Shown in pieces: positions 1-11,833 of a DNA stretch of 51,728 nt. Numbering within the stretch: the first letter of the stretch is position 1; each line of letters begins with the position of its first letter. The DNA is from Phenylobacterium sp. (GTDB taxonomy: Bacteria; Pseudomonadota; Alphaproteobacteria; Caulobacterales; Caulobacteraceae), in contig JAQGIV010000148.1 in NCBI GenBank assembly GCA_028290945.1, positions 1 to 51,728 on the forward strand, in the 5' to 3' direction. A program made the translations under genes and the position numbers. The notes beneath the pieces were generated by a model. It saw only the letters and a program-made list of their open reading frames with translations. It was not told the origin of the DNA and ran no database searches.

Positions 1-152
1 ATGCCGGCGGCCCGGGCCTCCTCCACCACGTAGGAAAGGATCGGCCGGTCGACGACGTTCAGCAGGTTCTTCGGCGTGGTCTTGGCGCCCGGCAGGACCC
101 GCGTCCCCATCCCCGCCACCGGCAGCACCGCCTTGCGAACCCGCTTGCTCAT
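1..152 (-). CDS. galU: UTP--glucose-1-phosphate uridylyltransferase, N-terminal part (runs off the window)
   Basis: The first 50 residues are visible, from an ATG at 152 reading leftward off the window. They carry the nucleotidyltransferase signature of Gal[21 protein letters not shown] followed by [17 protein letters not shown]. The GxGTRxLP loop binds the nucleotide and the lysine of TTPK belongs to the active site. GalU makes UDP-glucose from UTP and glucose-1-phosphate in the cytoplasm, which is the substrate of the Ugd enzyme encoded at 5686-6996. RfbA- and GlmU-like enzymes share the fold, but the VVEEA segment and the spacing favour GalU. Only the N-terminus can be judged. Confidence 0.85.
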   Translation of the reverse strand, partial: MSKRVRKAVLPVAGMGTRVLPGAKTTPKNLLNVVDRPILSYVVEEARAAG

Positions 153-317
153 CGACCTCTCCGAACCTCGTCTGGCGGGACTAGATGACGTGGGGCTTGA
201 AATCCATCGCCGGTGCGACGAAAAAGCACCTCGGACGCACGATCACGATTTCGGGAACTCACGAAGCCGTGTAAGAGTCGTCCTTTGTCGGGGGATAGTC
301 CTCCAGGGGAGCAATCC

Positions 318-590
318 ATGAAACTGCGTATTATCACTTCGGTCGCTGCCGCTGCGGCCCTGGCCCTGAGCCTGTCCGCCTGCCAGAAGAAGGCTGAAGA
401 CACGGCCACCACCACGACCACCGCGACGGACTCGGCGACGACTCCGCCGGCGGCGGACGCTTCGGCGACGGCTCCGGCCGACGCCGGCAACACCACGGCT
501 ACGACCACCACCACCACGACCCCGTCGGCGGCCACCCCGCCCGCGACCGGCTCGATGTCGTCGAGCACGACCACGACCGAAAAGAAGTAA
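318..590 (+). CDS. small Thr/Ala-rich lipoprotein
   Basis: This 90-residue protein starts at the ATG at 318, preceded by the purine-rich GGGGAG at 307-312. An upstream in-frame extension lacks these signals. Residues 1-22 form a lipoprotein signal peptide ending in the lipobox LSAC, so the mature protein should begin with a lipidated cysteine followed by QKKAED. The rest is low-complexity, almost entirely Thr, Ala, Pro, Ser and Asp, without any recognised domain, and ends EKK. It is probably a disordered membrane-anchored envelope protein. A strong terminator follows at 621-655. Its function is unknown. Confidence 0.75.
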   Translation: MKLRIITSVAAAAALALSLSACQKKAEDTATTTTTATDSATTPPAADASATAPADAGNTTATTTTTTTPSAATPPATGSMSSSTTTTEKK

Positions 591-620
591 GTTTACGACC
601 CTCTGGGTCTGGACTAGGCG

Positions 621-655
621 CGGCCGCCCCTTAACGGGGGCGGCCGTTTCCTTTT
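621..655 (+). terminator. Rho-independent terminator after the small lipoprotein
   Basis: A perfect 10-base-pair GC stem (621-630 with 637-646) closes a six-base loop and is followed by TTTCCTTTT at 647-655. The T-rich side faces the plus strand, so it should end transcription of the lipoprotein gene. The same stem lies downstream of the convergent glmS but without a T tract on that side. Confidence 0.85.
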
Positions 656-681
656 GAGCTGTCCGCCGGCGAAGCCCGCGG

Positions 682-2502
<1,821 letters not shown>

Positions 2503-2621
2503 GGGCTTTGGCTTCCTTTGTGATAAACGCAGGCGCAGTCAAGCCTGAGCCAAGCCGCCTTTACCATTGAACAAATCCGCGTCGACTAAATCTGAGTTTC
2601 GGATCGTTTCGTGAGCTGCCG

Positions 2622-3974
2622 ATGACCAAGCGCGCCTATTTCGGAACCGACGGCATACGCGGCCAGGCCAACCGCTATCCGATGACGGCGGAAGTGGCCC
2701 TGCGCGTCGGCATGGCGGCGGGCAAGCTGTTCATGTCCAAGGACGACCGCCGCCACCTGGTGGTGATCGGCAAGGACACCCGGCTGTCCGGCTACATGAT
2801 CGAGCCGGCGCTGGTGGCGGGCTTCACCTCGGTGGGCATGGACGTGCGCCTGTTCGGGCCGCTGCCGACCCCGGGCGTGGCCATGATGACCCGCAGCCTG
2901 CGCGCCGACCTGGGCGTGATGATCTCGGCCTCGCACAACCACTTCGCCGACAATGGCATCAAGCTGTTCGGCCCCGACGGCTACAAGCTCTCCGACGAGC
3001 GCGAGCTGGAGATCGAGGCCCTGATGGACCAGGGCCTGGAGGAGGGCCTGACCCCGCCCCAGAGCCTCGGCCGGGTGCAGCGGATCGACGATTCGCAGGC
3101 CCGCTACGTGGAGATCGCCAAGGCCACCTTCCCGCGCCGGCTGAGCCTGGCGGGCCTGCGGATCGTCATCGATTGCGCCAATGGCGCGGCCTACAAGGTG
3201 GCCCCGGAGGCGCTCTACGAGCTGGGCGCCGAGGTGATCCCGATCGGCATCAGCCCCAACGGTTACAACATCAACGAGGAGTGCGGCTCGACGCACCCGG
3301 CCGCCATGCAGAAGGCGGTGAAGGACTATCGCGCCGATATCGGCATCGCGCTGGACGGCGACGCCGACCGGCTGGTGATCTGCGACGAGAAGGCCCACGT
3401 GGTCGACGGCGACCAGATCATGGCCCTGATCGCCGACGACTGGGTCCGCCGCGAGCGGCTGACCGGCGGCGGCGTGGTGGCCACCGTGATGTCCAACCTC
3501 GGCCTCGAGCGGTTCGTGAAGGCCCGCGGCCTGAACCTCGAGCGCACCCAGGTCGGCGACCGCTACGTCATGGCCCGCATGCGCGAGGGCGGCTTCAACC
3601 TCGGCGGCGAACAGTCCGGCCACATCATCCTGCGCGACTTCGCCACCACCGGCGACGGCCTCCTGGCCGCCCTGCAGGTGCTGGCGGTGCTGAAGGAGAG
3701 CGACAAGCCGATGAGCGCGCTGGCCCGCCAGTTCGAGCCCGTTCCCCAGAAACTTGAGAATGTCCGCTTCGTGGCCGGCAAGCCGCTGGAGAGCGACCAG
3801 GTGAAGGCCTCCATCGCCGACGCCGAGCTGCGGTTGAACGGCTCCGGCCGCGTGGTGGTCCGCGCCTCCGGCACCGAGCCCCTGATCCGCATCATGGCCG
3901 AGGGCGACGACGAGAAGCTGGTCAACCAGGTGGTCAAGGAGATCGCCGGCGCCGTGAAGAAGGCCGCGGCGTAG
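2622..3974 (+). CDS. glmM: phosphoglucosamine mutase
   Basis: GlmM interconverts glucosamine-6-phosphate and glucosamine-1-phosphate, directly downstream of GlmS in UDP-GlcNAc synthesis. The 450-residue protein begins [12 protein letters not shown], carries the phosphoserine loop [14 protein letters not shown], the metal loop DGDADR and the C-terminal phosphate-binding [12 protein letters not shown]. These four motifs in order, together with the FGTDGIRG start, separate GlmM from phosphomannomutases such as the one at 7086-8588. It is transcribed away from glmS, so a shared intergenic control region at 2503-2621 is likely, but no operator was recognised there. Confidence 0.97.
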   Translation: MTKRAYFGTDGIRGQANRYPMTAEVALRVGMAAGKLFMSKDDRRHLVVIGKDTRLSGYMIEPALVAGFTSVGMDVRLFGPLPTPGVAMMTRSLRADLGVMISASHNHFADNGIKLFGPDGYKLSDERELEIEALMDQGLEEGLTPPQSLGRVQRIDDSQARYVEIAKATFPRRLSLAGLRIVIDCANGAAYKVAPEALYELGAEVIPIGISPNGYNINEECGSTHPAAMQKAVKDYRADIGIALDGDADRLVICDEKAHVVDGDQIMALIADDWVRRERLTGGGVVATVMSNLGLERFVKARGLNLERTQVGDRYVMARMREGGFNLGGEQSGHIILRDFATTGDGLLAALQVLAVLKESDKPMSALARQFEPVPQKLENVRFVAGKPLESDQVKASIADAELRLNGSGRVVVRASGTEPLIRIMAEGDDEKLVNQVVKEIAGAVKKAAA

Positions 3975-3990
3975 AGATCCGCGGTCAGCC

Positions 3991-4022
3991 CCTCTCCCGC
4001 GATGCTCCGCATCTGGGAGAGG
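3991..4022. terminator. hairpin after glmM
   Basis: An 8-base arm CCTCTCCC at 3991-3998 pairs with GGGAGAGG at 4015-4022. Inside, GATGC (4001-4005) pairs with GCATC around a three-base loop. It lies 17 bases after the glmM stop and has no T tract, so it is a probable but atypical terminator or a single hairpin of the CT-rich intergenic repeat family seen at 16255-16393 and 31625-31744. Confidence 0.5.
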
Positions 4023-4126
4023 AGCGGGGGTGTCCCGGCAACCCTACCCAAGCCCTAAGCTTTATGTCAGTCTCGAGACCTGCCTGCGCCGCTCGACCGG
4101 CGCTGAGCCAAGAACTGGGAGGACAT

Positions 4127-4288
4127 ATGCGGCGCAACCTCGCGTTTGGAGGTACGGCCCGGCCCGTGCACCGAAGCCTCAGCTCGGTGGCCTGCCTGGC
4201 CTTCGTCGCTGTCCTGGGCGTGGCCTTCTGGGCCGGCGCCGTCTGGCTGGCCCAGCTGCTCGTGCGGATCAGCCAGACCGGCTCCTGA
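4127..4288 (+). CDS. small single-pass membrane protein
   Basis: A 53-residue protein starts at the ATG at 4127, six bases after a strong GGGAGGA (4118-4123). The longer in-frame ORF beginning at 4064 lacks such a site. After a basic N-terminus (MRRNLAFGGTARPVHRS) there is one hydrophobic helix of about 25 residues (VACLAFVAVLGVAFWAGAVW), then a short tail. It could be a small inner-membrane protein. It ends 9 bases from the convergent aminotransferase gene. I recognise no family. The good ribosome-binding site is the main support. Confidence 0.55.
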   Translation: MRRNLAFGGTARPVHRSLSSVACLAFVAVLGVAFWAGAVWLAQLLVRISQTGS

Positions 4289-4297
4289 CCCCCCGGC

Positions 4298-5626
<1,329 letters not shown>

Positions 5627-5685
5627 CCGGTCTCTCCTGCGAGGCCGAGCGTCACAGAGTTTCAGAACGCCGACAACTGGCCGGC

Positions 5686-6996
5686 TCAGACCGTGGCGCG
5701 GCCGATGCTGGCGTAGGCGAAGCCGCGGGCCCGCATGTCCTCGGGCTTGTAGACGTTGCGCAGGTCGATCATCAGCGGCCGCTTCATCAAGAGCTTGATG
5801 CGGTCGAGGTCGAGCGCCCGGAACTGGTCCCACTCGGTGATCAGCACCAGGGCGTCGGCGTTTTCGGCCACGCCGTAGGGATCGTCCTTGAAGTCCACGT
5901 CGCGCAGCAGCTGGCGGGCCTCGTGCAGGCCCTCCGGATCGAAGGCCTGCACCTTGGCGCCGCGGGCCTGCAGGGCCGGCACGATGTCCAGCGACGGCGC
6001 GTCGCGCATGTCGTCGGTGTTGGGCTTGAAGGTCAGGCCCAGCACCCCGATGGTCTTGCCCTTCAGGTCGCCGTCGAGGGCCTTGTCGATCTTCGCCGCC
6101 ATGGCCTTCTTGCGCGCGTCGTTGACCTTCACCGTGGTCTCGATCAGCTCCACGGGGGAGCCGGCGTCGCGGGCGGTGCGCACCAGGGCGAGCGTGTCCT
6201 TCGGGAAGCAGGAGCCGCCATAGCCGGGGCCAGCGTGCAGGAACTTGTTGCCGATGCGGTTGTCGAGACCGATGCCGCGGGCCACCTGCTGGACGTCGGC
6301 GTCGACGGCTTCGCAGAGGTCGGCGATCTCGTTGATGAAGGTGATCTTCATGGCCAGGAAGGCGTTGGCCGCGTACTTGATCAGCTCCGAGGTCCTGCGG
6401 CTGGTGAACAGGATCGGCGTCTCGTTGAGATAGAGCGGCCGGTAGAGCTCGCGGATCACCGCCTGGGCGCGCGGATCGACCGTGCCCACCACCACGCGGT
6501 CGGGGCGCTTGAAGTCCTCGATGGCCGCGCCTTCGCGCAGGAATTCCGGGTTGGAGACCACGGCGACGTCGGCGTCGGGCCGCACGCGCTTGATGATCGC
6601 CTCGATCTCGTCGCCGGTGCCCACGGGGACCGTGGACTTGGTGACGATGACGGTGAAGCCGTCGAGCAGGCCCGCCACCTCCTCGGCCGCCGCATGGACG
6701 TAGGACAGATCCGCGTGGCCGTCGCCTCGCCGGGACGGCGTGCCCACCGCGATGAACACCGCGTCCGCGCCCTTCACCGCCTCGGCCGCGTCGGTGGCGA
6801 AGAACAGCCGGCCGGCCTTGACGTTCTGGGCCACCAGGTTCTCGAGCCCCGGCTCGAAGATCGGGATGCCGCCCGACTTCAGCCGCTCGATCTTGCCGGC
6901 GTCCTTGTCGATGCAGGTGACGATATGCCCGAAGTCGGCGAAGCAGGCGCCGCTCACCAGGCCCACGTAACCGGTGCCGATCATCGCCACGTGCAT
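5686..6996 (-). CDS. ugd: UDP-glucose 6-dehydrogenase
   Basis: Ugd oxidises UDP-glucose to UDP-glucuronate with two NAD+, for exopolysaccharide or LPS. The 436-residue protein starts MHVAMIGTGYVGLVSGACFADFGH (Rossmann GxGYVG), contains the catalytic-cysteine motif GGSCFPKDT near residue 260, and shows the central-helix segment NEIADLCEA and the C-terminal GLTFKPNTDDMRDAPS. Its substrate is the product of GalU, encoded at the start of the window. The gene lies between the transaminase and the hexose phosphate mutase on the same strand with gaps of 59 and 89 bases. Confidence 0.96.
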   Translation of the reverse strand: MHVAMIGTGYVGLVSGACFADFGHIVTCIDKDAGKIERLKSGGIPIFEPGLENLVAQNVKAGRLFFATDAAEAVKGADAVFIAVGTPSRRGDGHADLSYVHAAAEEVAGLLDGFTVIVTKSTVPVGTGDEIEAIIKRVRPDADVAVVSNPEFLREGAAIEDFKRPDRVVVGTVDPRAQAVIRELYRPLYLNETPILFTSRRTSELIKYAANAFLAMKITFINEIADLCEAVDADVQQVARGIGLDNRIGNKFLHAGPGYGGSCFPKDTLALVRTARDAGSPVELIETTVKVNDARKKAMAAKIDKALDGDLKGKTIGVLGLTFKPNTDDMRDAPSLDIVPALQARGAKVQAFDPEGLHEARQLLRDVDFKDDPYGVAENADALVLITEWDQFRALDLDRIKLLMKRPLMIDLRNVYKPEDMRARGFAYASIGRATV

Positions 6997-7085
6997 GCGG
7001 AATTATCCCGAACTGTTCGGCGCGCTTTGATCACGCCGTCCGCCGTCGCGCTAGGGACGGGACGCCACAACCCGCAACTTAGCGG

Positions 7086-8588
7086 TCAGATCTCCTGGTT
7101 GTAGGCGCCGACCTGGCGGTGCTTGGCGAGGCGGGGCTTCACCTCCTCGCGGAACAGGGCGCGCATGTCGTCCTCGGAGCGCTGGCTTTCCACCACCACC
7201 ACCAGCTCCGGCTTGTTGGAGGAGGCGCGCACCAGCACCCAGGAGCCGTCCTCCAGCGCGACGCGCACGCCGTTGACGGTGATCAGGTCGACGATCTTGC
7301 GCCCCAGGATCTTGCCGCCGGCGTCGCGCAGGGCGGTGTATTCGGCGACGATGTCGTCGACGACGGCGTACTTCTCCTCGTCGGCGCAGTGCGGGCTCAT
7401 GGTCAGGGAGGTGTAGGCCACCGGCAGGGCCTTCTTCAGGTCCGAGAGCTTCTTGCCGGGGTTGCGGTCGAGCATCGACAGGATGGCGGCGGCCGCCACC
7501 AGGCCGTCGTCATAGCCGCGGCCGATCGGCGGGTTGAAGAAGAAGTGGCCGGACTTCTCGAAGCCGGCCAGCGCGCCCAGCTCGGCGGTCTTGCGCTTGA
7601 TGTAGGAGTGGCCGGTCTTCCAGTAGACGGTCTTGGCGCCGTTCTTCTTCAGCACCTCGTCGGTGGCGAACAGGCCGGTGGATTTCACGTCGACCACGAA
7701 GGTGGCGTCCTGGTGCAGCTCGGACAGGTCGCGGGCCAGCATCAGGCCGATCTTGTCGGCGAAGATCTCCTCGCCCTCGTCGTCCACCACGCCGCAGCGG
7801 TCGCCGTCGCCGTCGAAGCCCAGGGCCAGGTCGGCGCCGTGCTCGCGCACCGCTGCGGCCATGGCGTGCAGCATGACGCTGTCTTCCGGGTTCGGATTGT
7901 ACTTGGGGAAGTTGTAGTCGAGCGTCGCGTCCATCTCGATCACCTCGGCCACGCCCATGCGGCGCAGGCCCTCCGGGGCGAAGGCGCCGGCCGTGCCGTT
8001 GCCGCAGGCGGCGATGACCTTCAGCGGCCGGGAGAGCTTGGCGCGGGCCGCGGCGTCGGCGATGTAGCGCTCGGCCACCCCGTCCACGCGGATCAGCTTG
8101 CCGCCGTCGCGCTCCTTCCAGGTCGCGCCGAGGGTGATGTCCTTCAGCCGGCCGATCTCGTCGGGGCCGAAGGTCAGCGGGCGCTGGGCGCCCATCTTCA
8201 CCCCGGTCCAGCCGTTCTCGTTGTGGCTGGCGGTGACCATGGCGACGCACGGCGCGTCGAGGTCGAACTGGGCGAAATAGGCCATCGGCGTCACCGCCAT
8301 GCCGATGTCCAGCACCTCGCAGCCCGCCGCGACCAGGCCGATGGTCAGGGCCTGTTTGATCGACAGCGAATAGGACCGGTAGTCGTGGCCGACCACGATG
8401 CGCCGGTGGCCCAGCTCCTGGACGTAGGTGCCGAGCCCCAGGCCCAGCGCCTGGATGCCCAAGAGGTTGATCTCCGGCCCATAGATCCAGCGCGCGTCAT
8501 ATTCCCGAAAGCCGGTCGCCTTCACGAGGGGGAGGTTCTCGTAGTCGAGGGTGTTGGGCTTCAGGTCGGCGCGGGGTTTGGGCAGCAT
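7086..8588 (-). CDS. phosphomannomutase/phosphoglucomutase
   Basis: A 500-residue alpha-D-phosphohexomutase. It has the phosphoserine loop VTASHNENGWTGVKMG, the metal loop DGDGDRCGVVDDEG, the sugar-specificity region FEKSGHFFFNPP, and a C-terminal phosphate-binding domain with RASSNKPELVVVVES. Family members (AlgC, ManB) interconvert glucose- or mannose-6-phosphate and the 1-phosphates, supplying GalU and GDP-mannose synthesis. It is clearly distinct from GlmM at 2622-3974, whose signature begins FGTDGIRG. Which sugar is preferred cannot be read from the sequence. The neighbouring ugd, kdsD and galU suggest a role in LPS or exopolysaccharide. Confidence 0.92.
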   Translation of the reverse strand: MLPKPRADLKPNTLDYENLPLVKATGFREYDARWIYGPEINLLGIQALGLGLGTYVQELGHRRIVVGHDYRSYSLSIKQALTIGLVAAGCEVLDIGMAVTPMAYFAQFDLDAPCVAMVTASHNENGWTGVKMGAQRPLTFGPDEIGRLKDITLGATWKERDGGKLIRVDGVAERYIADAAARAKLSRPLKVIAACGNGTAGAFAPEGLRRMGVAEVIEMDATLDYNFPKYNPNPEDSVMLHAMAAAVREHGADLALGFDGDGDRCGVVDDEGEEIFADKIGLMLARDLSELHQDATFVVDVKSTGLFATDEVLKKNGAKTVYWKTGHSYIKRKTAELGALAGFEKSGHFFFNPPIGRGYDDGLVAAAAILSMLDRNPGKKLSDLKKALPVAYTSLTMSPHCADEEKYAVVDDIVAEYTALRDAGGKILGRKIVDLITVNGVRVALEDGSWVLVRASSNKPELVVVVESQRSEDDMRALFREEVKPRLAKHRQVGAYNQEI

Positions 8589-8679
8589 GGAGGCTCCGGA
8601 TAAGCGGCTACGGGCGGTGTACTAGTCTGCGAGACGCTGCAAGGCCAATCCAACGCTCACGGCGGAGCTTGGTTCTCAC

Positions 8680-8706
8680 CCTCCCCCGTCTGCCTGACGG
8701 GGGAGG
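8680..8706. terminator. perfect 11-bp hairpin downstream of kdsD
   Basis: Arms 8680-8690 and 8696-8706 (CCTCCCCCGTC and its complement) enclose a five-base loop. The hairpin ends three bases before the kdsD stop codon on the minus strand, so it lies immediately downstream of kdsD. No T run is present. It resembles one hairpin of the composite CT-rich repeats at 16255-16393 and 31625-31744. Confidence 0.55.
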
Positions 8707-8709
8707 TCG

Positions 8710-9675
8710 TCACATCACGCCCGCCCTCAGGATGTCGTGGACGTGCAGGATGCCCACCGGCGCGCCATCCTTGACCACGAACAGCACGGTGACCGAGGGC
8801 GGCGGGTCGCTCATCAGGGCCAGCGCTTCGGAGGCCAGCATGTCGGGCGGCACGGCCTTCTTCGGGCCGGGCGTCATCACCTGGCCGGCGGTGTGGTCCA
8901 GCAGGCCCTCGGAATGGCGGCGCAGGTCGCCGTCGCTGATCGCGCCCACCAGCTGGCCGGCCGCGTCGCGCACGCCGACGATGCCGAACCGCTTGCCGGT
9001 CATCACCAGCAGGGCCTCGCGCATGGGGGTCTCGGGGCTGACCAGCGGCAGCTCGTCGCCCGCATGCATCAGGTCGCGCACGGTGCGCAGCATGGCGCCC
9101 AGCTTGCCGCCCGGATGGAAGACGTGGAAATCCTGCGGCCTGAATCCGCGGCGCTCCAGCAAGGCCACGGCGAGCGCGTCGCCGAGCGCGATCTGCAGGG
9201 TGGTGGAGGTGGTGGGCGCGCTGACCTCGCTGGTCGCCTCGGCGGCGTCGGCGAGCTTGAGCACCACGTCGGCGGCCAGGCCCAGCGCGCTGTCGGGCTG
9301 GGCGGTGATGGCGATCAGCGGGATCCGGAAGCGCGCGGCATAGGCCAGGACGTCGGCCAGCTCGCGCACCTCGCCGGACTTCGACAGCGCCAGGATCACG
9401 TCGCCCTCGCCGATCATCCCCAGGTCGCCGTGGCTGGCCTCCGCCGGGTGCACGAAGAAGGCCAGCGAGCCGGTGGAGGCGAAGGTGGCGGCGATCTTGC
9501 GCGCCACGTGGCCGGACTTGCCCATGCCGGTGCAGACGATGCGGCCCTTGGCGGCGGCGAGCACGTCGACGGCCGCCGCGAAGCTGGCGTCCAGCGACTT
9601 CGCCTGCAGGCTGAGCGCCTCGGCCTCGGCGGCCAGCACGCGGCGGCCGACGGCGATGGGATCGGGTCCGCTCAT
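8710..9675 (-). CDS. kdsD: D-arabinose-5-phosphate isomerase (KpsF/GutQ family)
   Basis: This enzyme converts ribulose-5-phosphate to arabinose-5-phosphate, the first step to Kdo of the LPS core. The 321-residue protein has an N-terminal SIS domain (GMGKSGHVARKIAATFASTGS, HPAEASHGDLGMI, LSKSGEVREL, SAPTTSTTLQIALGDALA) and two C-terminal CBS domains (DLMHAGDELPLV onward and QVMTPGPKKAV onward), the full family architecture. The ATG at 9675 overlaps the stop codon of the small upstream gene by ATGA, so the two are translationally coupled. The longer frame to 9957 runs through that small gene and is not real. Confidence 0.93.
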   Translation of the reverse strand: MSGPDPIAVGRRVLAAEAEALSLQAKSLDASFAAAVDVLAAAKGRIVCTGMGKSGHVARKIAATFASTGSLAFFVHPAEASHGDLGMIGEGDVILALSKSGEVRELADVLAYAARFRIPLIAITAQPDSALGLAADVVLKLADAAEATSEVSAPTTSTTLQIALGDALAVALLERRGFRPQDFHVFHPGGKLGAMLRTVRDLMHAGDELPLVSPETPMREALLVMTGKRFGIVGVRDAAGQLVGAISDGDLRRHSEGLLDHTAGQVMTPGPKKAVPPDMLASEALALMSDPPPSVTVLFVVKDGAPVGILHVHDILRAGVM

Positions 9676-9917
9676 TGCCGGGGCGACAGGGCCTTGTCCT
9701 GCAGGTCGCGCACCGCGTCGCGGGCCTGCTTGAGGCGCCGCTCGGACGACTGGGTCTCGCGGTCCATGGCGGCCTTCATGGCCGGCGTCTGCTGCACCGG
9801 CGTCGAGCCGAACGGCCCGGGCGAGCGGTCGCCGAGGCCCTGCGGCCAGACCAGCGCGAGCGCAATGGCGGCCAGCGCGGCCAGGGCCAGGAACGGCATG
9901 TAGAGGCGATCGAGCAT
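9672..9917 (-). CDS. small membrane-anchored protein upstream of kdsD
   Basis: An 81-residue protein begins MLDRLYMPFLALAALAAIAL with one N-terminal hydrophobic helix (residues 7-26). A polar part follows with Pro/Gly around residues 33-45 and a charged helical C-terminus (MDRETQSSERRLKQARDAVRDLQDKALS) that could form a coiled coil. Its TGA overlaps the kdsD ATG (ATGA at 9672-9675), which strongly supports that the frame is translated and that it belongs to the kdsD operon. I recognise no family. A membrane-tethered accessory protein is a guess. Confidence 0.7.
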   Translation of the reverse strand: MLDRLYMPFLALAALAAIALALVWPQGLGDRSPGPFGSTPVQQTPAMKAAMDRETQSSERRLKQARDAVRDLQDKALSPRQ

Positions 9918-10034
9918 CTTGGCTGCACCTATAGCGGCTCCCGATGAGTCCGGCCAACCGGCCTGTTGGCTTGACGCGACCGGCCCTGAGGCCCTAGCCG
10001 CTCTGGGAAGCCTGCCAACCGGAGGTCCCGCGCC

Positions 10035-10745
10035 TTGCCGACCCTGATCCTGCTGCGCCACGGCCAGAGCCAGTGGAACCTGGAGGACAAGTTCACCGGC
10101 TGGGTGGACGTGGACCTGACGCCGCAGGGCGAGGCGGAGGCCAAGAAGGGCGGCGAGCTGATCAGGCAAGCGGGCCTGGCCATCGACACCTGCTTCACCT
10201 CGGTGCTGACGCGGGCCATCCGCACCTCGTGGCTGGCCCTGCACGGGGCTGGCCAGGCGTTCGTGCCGGAGATCAAGGACTGGCGGCTGAACGAGCGCCA
10301 CTACGGCGGCCTGACCGGCCTCAACAAGACCGAGACCGCCGCCCGGCACGGCGCGGACCAGGTGAAGGTCTGGCGCCGCTCCTACGACAAACCTCCGCCG
10401 CCGCTCCCCGACGACAGCCCCTACGACTTCGCCAAGGATCGCCGCTATGCCGGCGCGGTCCTGCCGCGCACCGAGAGCCTGAAGACCACGCTGGAGCGCG
10501 TGCAGCCCTATTGGGCGGCCGCGATCGCCCCGAAGCTCTCGGCCGGCGAGACCGTGCTGGTGGCGGCGCACGGCAATTCGCTCAGGGCCATCGTCAAGCT
10601 GCTGTTCGCCGTCCCCGACGACGCCATCGTCGGCGTCGAGATCCCCACCGGAAATCCGCTGGTGGTGGAGCTGGACGCGGCCTTGAAGCCCACGGCCGCG
10701 CGGTACCTCGACGAGGCCCGCGCGCAGCCGCTGCCGGCGGTCTGA
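10035..10745 (+). CDS. gpmA: 2,3-bisphosphoglycerate-dependent phosphoglycerate mutase
   Basis: GpmA interconverts 3- and 2-phosphoglycerate in glycolysis and gluconeogenesis. The 236-residue protein carries the phosphohistidine motif LILLRHGQSQWN at its start, FTGWVDVDLTPQG, the RAIRTSW segment, the second catalytic block LNERHYGGLTGLNK and the second histidine in VAAHGNSLRAI. The start codon is TTG at 10035, nine bases after a strong GGAGG (10021-10025). No ATG lies near enough to give the conserved N-terminus. It ends five bases from the convergent SDR gene. Confidence 0.95.
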   Translation: MPTLILLRHGQSQWNLEDKFTGWVDVDLTPQGEAEAKKGGELIRQAGLAIDTCFTSVLTRAIRTSWLALHGAGQAFVPEIKDWRLNERHYGGLTGLNKTETAARHGADQVKVWRRSYDKPPPPLPDDSPYDFAKDRRYAGAVLPRTESLKTTLERVQPYWAAAIAPKLSAGETVLVAAHGNSLRAIVKLLFAVPDDAIVGVEIPTGNPLVVELDAALKPTAARYLDEARAQPLPAV

Positions 10746-10750
10746 GCGGC

Positions 10751-11725
10751 TCAGAACCGCTCGCCGACCATCTTCTCGCTGAGCGCCCAGAGCGCTTTGG
10801 CGTGCTCCGGATCGATGGCGTAGCGGCGGATGCCGCCGCGGATCAGACCGCTGCGGCCCGAGGGTCCTTCGCCGGCGGGGTCCTCCTCCACGACCTCGGC
10901 CACGTGGCAGTCCTCGCAATAGCGCCCGCCCACCTCGTCGGCCGCCGCCACGACGCCCGCCCAGACGGAGGTCGCCGCACCTTGCGGGATGGTCTTCCAC
11001 TCGAAGGCCGGCGACCCGCTCGCCTGCTGGGCGCGGTTGATGCTGTCGATCATCTCCTGGGTCAGCTCGGGCGTCATGTGCCGGCCGAGCTCGGTCTGGA
11101 TGCCGCCGGGATGGACCGCCGTGGCGCGCACGCCGCGATCCTTGTGGCGGCGGTCGAACTCCACGGCGAACAGCACATTGGCGGTCTTCGAACGGCCATA
11201 GGCGCCGAACGGCGTGTAGTCGGTGTGCTCGAAGTTGGGGTCGTCCAGATCGACGTCGGAGAAGCGGTGGCCGGCGGAGGACAGCTCCACCACCCGCGAG
11301 CCCGCCTTGAGCAGCGAGGCGATCCGGTTGGTCAGCACGAAGTGGCCCAGGTGATTGGTGCCGAACTGGGTCTCGAAGCCGTCGGCGGTCTTGCCGAAGG
11401 GCGTGGCCATGACGCCGGCGTTGTTGATGATCAGGTCGAAGGGCCGGCCGTCGGCGATCAGCTGGTCGGCGGCGGCGCGAACGCTCGCCAGCTTGGCGAG
11501 GTCGAGCTCGACCAGCGCGAGGCCGGGAATGGCCTGCGTCGCCTGGCGCGCCTTGTCGAGGTCGCGGGCGGCGCCCACCACCTGGGCGCCATGGGCGGCG
11601 AGCGCCCGGGCCGTCTCGACGCCGAGGCCGGCGGAGACGCCGGTCACCAGCACGCGCTTGCCGGATAGGTCGACGCCCGCGAGGACGTCATCGGTGGTCG
11701 AGGTTGCGCCGAAGGCTTGGGTCAT
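10751..11725 (-). CDS. short-chain dehydrogenase/reductase, retinol-dehydrogenase-like
   Basis: A 324-residue SDR. It has the NAD(P)-binding TGVSAGLGVETARALAAHG, IINNAGVMATPFG, the catalytic serine region VVELSSAGHRFSD and the YGRSK catalytic Tyr/Lys pair, then an extra C-terminal stretch with EDCHVAEVV. The AARD after the second strand suggests NADP(H) preference but does not settle it. The start at 11725 has GGAG upstream, and the frame extending to 12469 crosses the divergent regulator. Two palindromes in the gap to the tetR gene imply repression by that regulator. The substrate is unknown, probably a carbonyl or alcohol. Confidence 0.87.
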   Translation of the reverse strand: MTQAFGATSTTDDVLAGVDLSGKRVLVTGVSAGLGVETARALAAHGAQVVGAARDLDKARQATQAIPGLALVELDLAKLASVRAAADQLIADGRPFDLIINNAGVMATPFGKTADGFETQFGTNHLGHFVLTNRIASLLKAGSRVVELSSAGHRFSDVDLDDPNFEHTDYTPFGAYGRSKTANVLFAVEFDRRHKDRGVRATAVHPGGIQTELGRHMTPELTQEMIDSINRAQQASGSPAFEWKTIPQGAATSVWAGVVAAADEVGGRYCEDCHVAEVVEEDPAGEGPSGRSGLIRGGIRRYAIDPEHAKALWALSEKMVGERF

Positions 11726-11778
11726 GGAGGGTCTCCGCAAGGATAGGGGATGGAAATTGGCGCCTCCGCGTACTAAAT

Positions 11779-11815
11779 GGAGGCGACCTCCGGATATATG
11801 CGGAGGGTTCCTCCG
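11779..11815. promoter_or_regulatory. twin palindromic operators for the divergent TetR regulator
   Basis: Two similar inverted repeats stand 23 bases apart, centre to centre. GGAGG-CGA-CCTCC lies at 11779-11791 and CGGAGG-GTT-CCTCCG at 11801-11815. A further CCTCCG half-site lies at 11763-11768. They fill the gap between the SDR start (11725) and the TetR start (11834), the usual place for an autoregulating TetR operator. Binding is inferred. Confidence 0.7.
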
Positions 11816-11833
11816 TTTTTCAAGGGAGCTTCG

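Noticed and set aside
9672..11000. A long minus-strand frame that includes the small membrane protein upstream of kdsD.
   Set aside because: The region before 9917 is antisense to gpmA and lacks family features; only the last 81 codons are supported.
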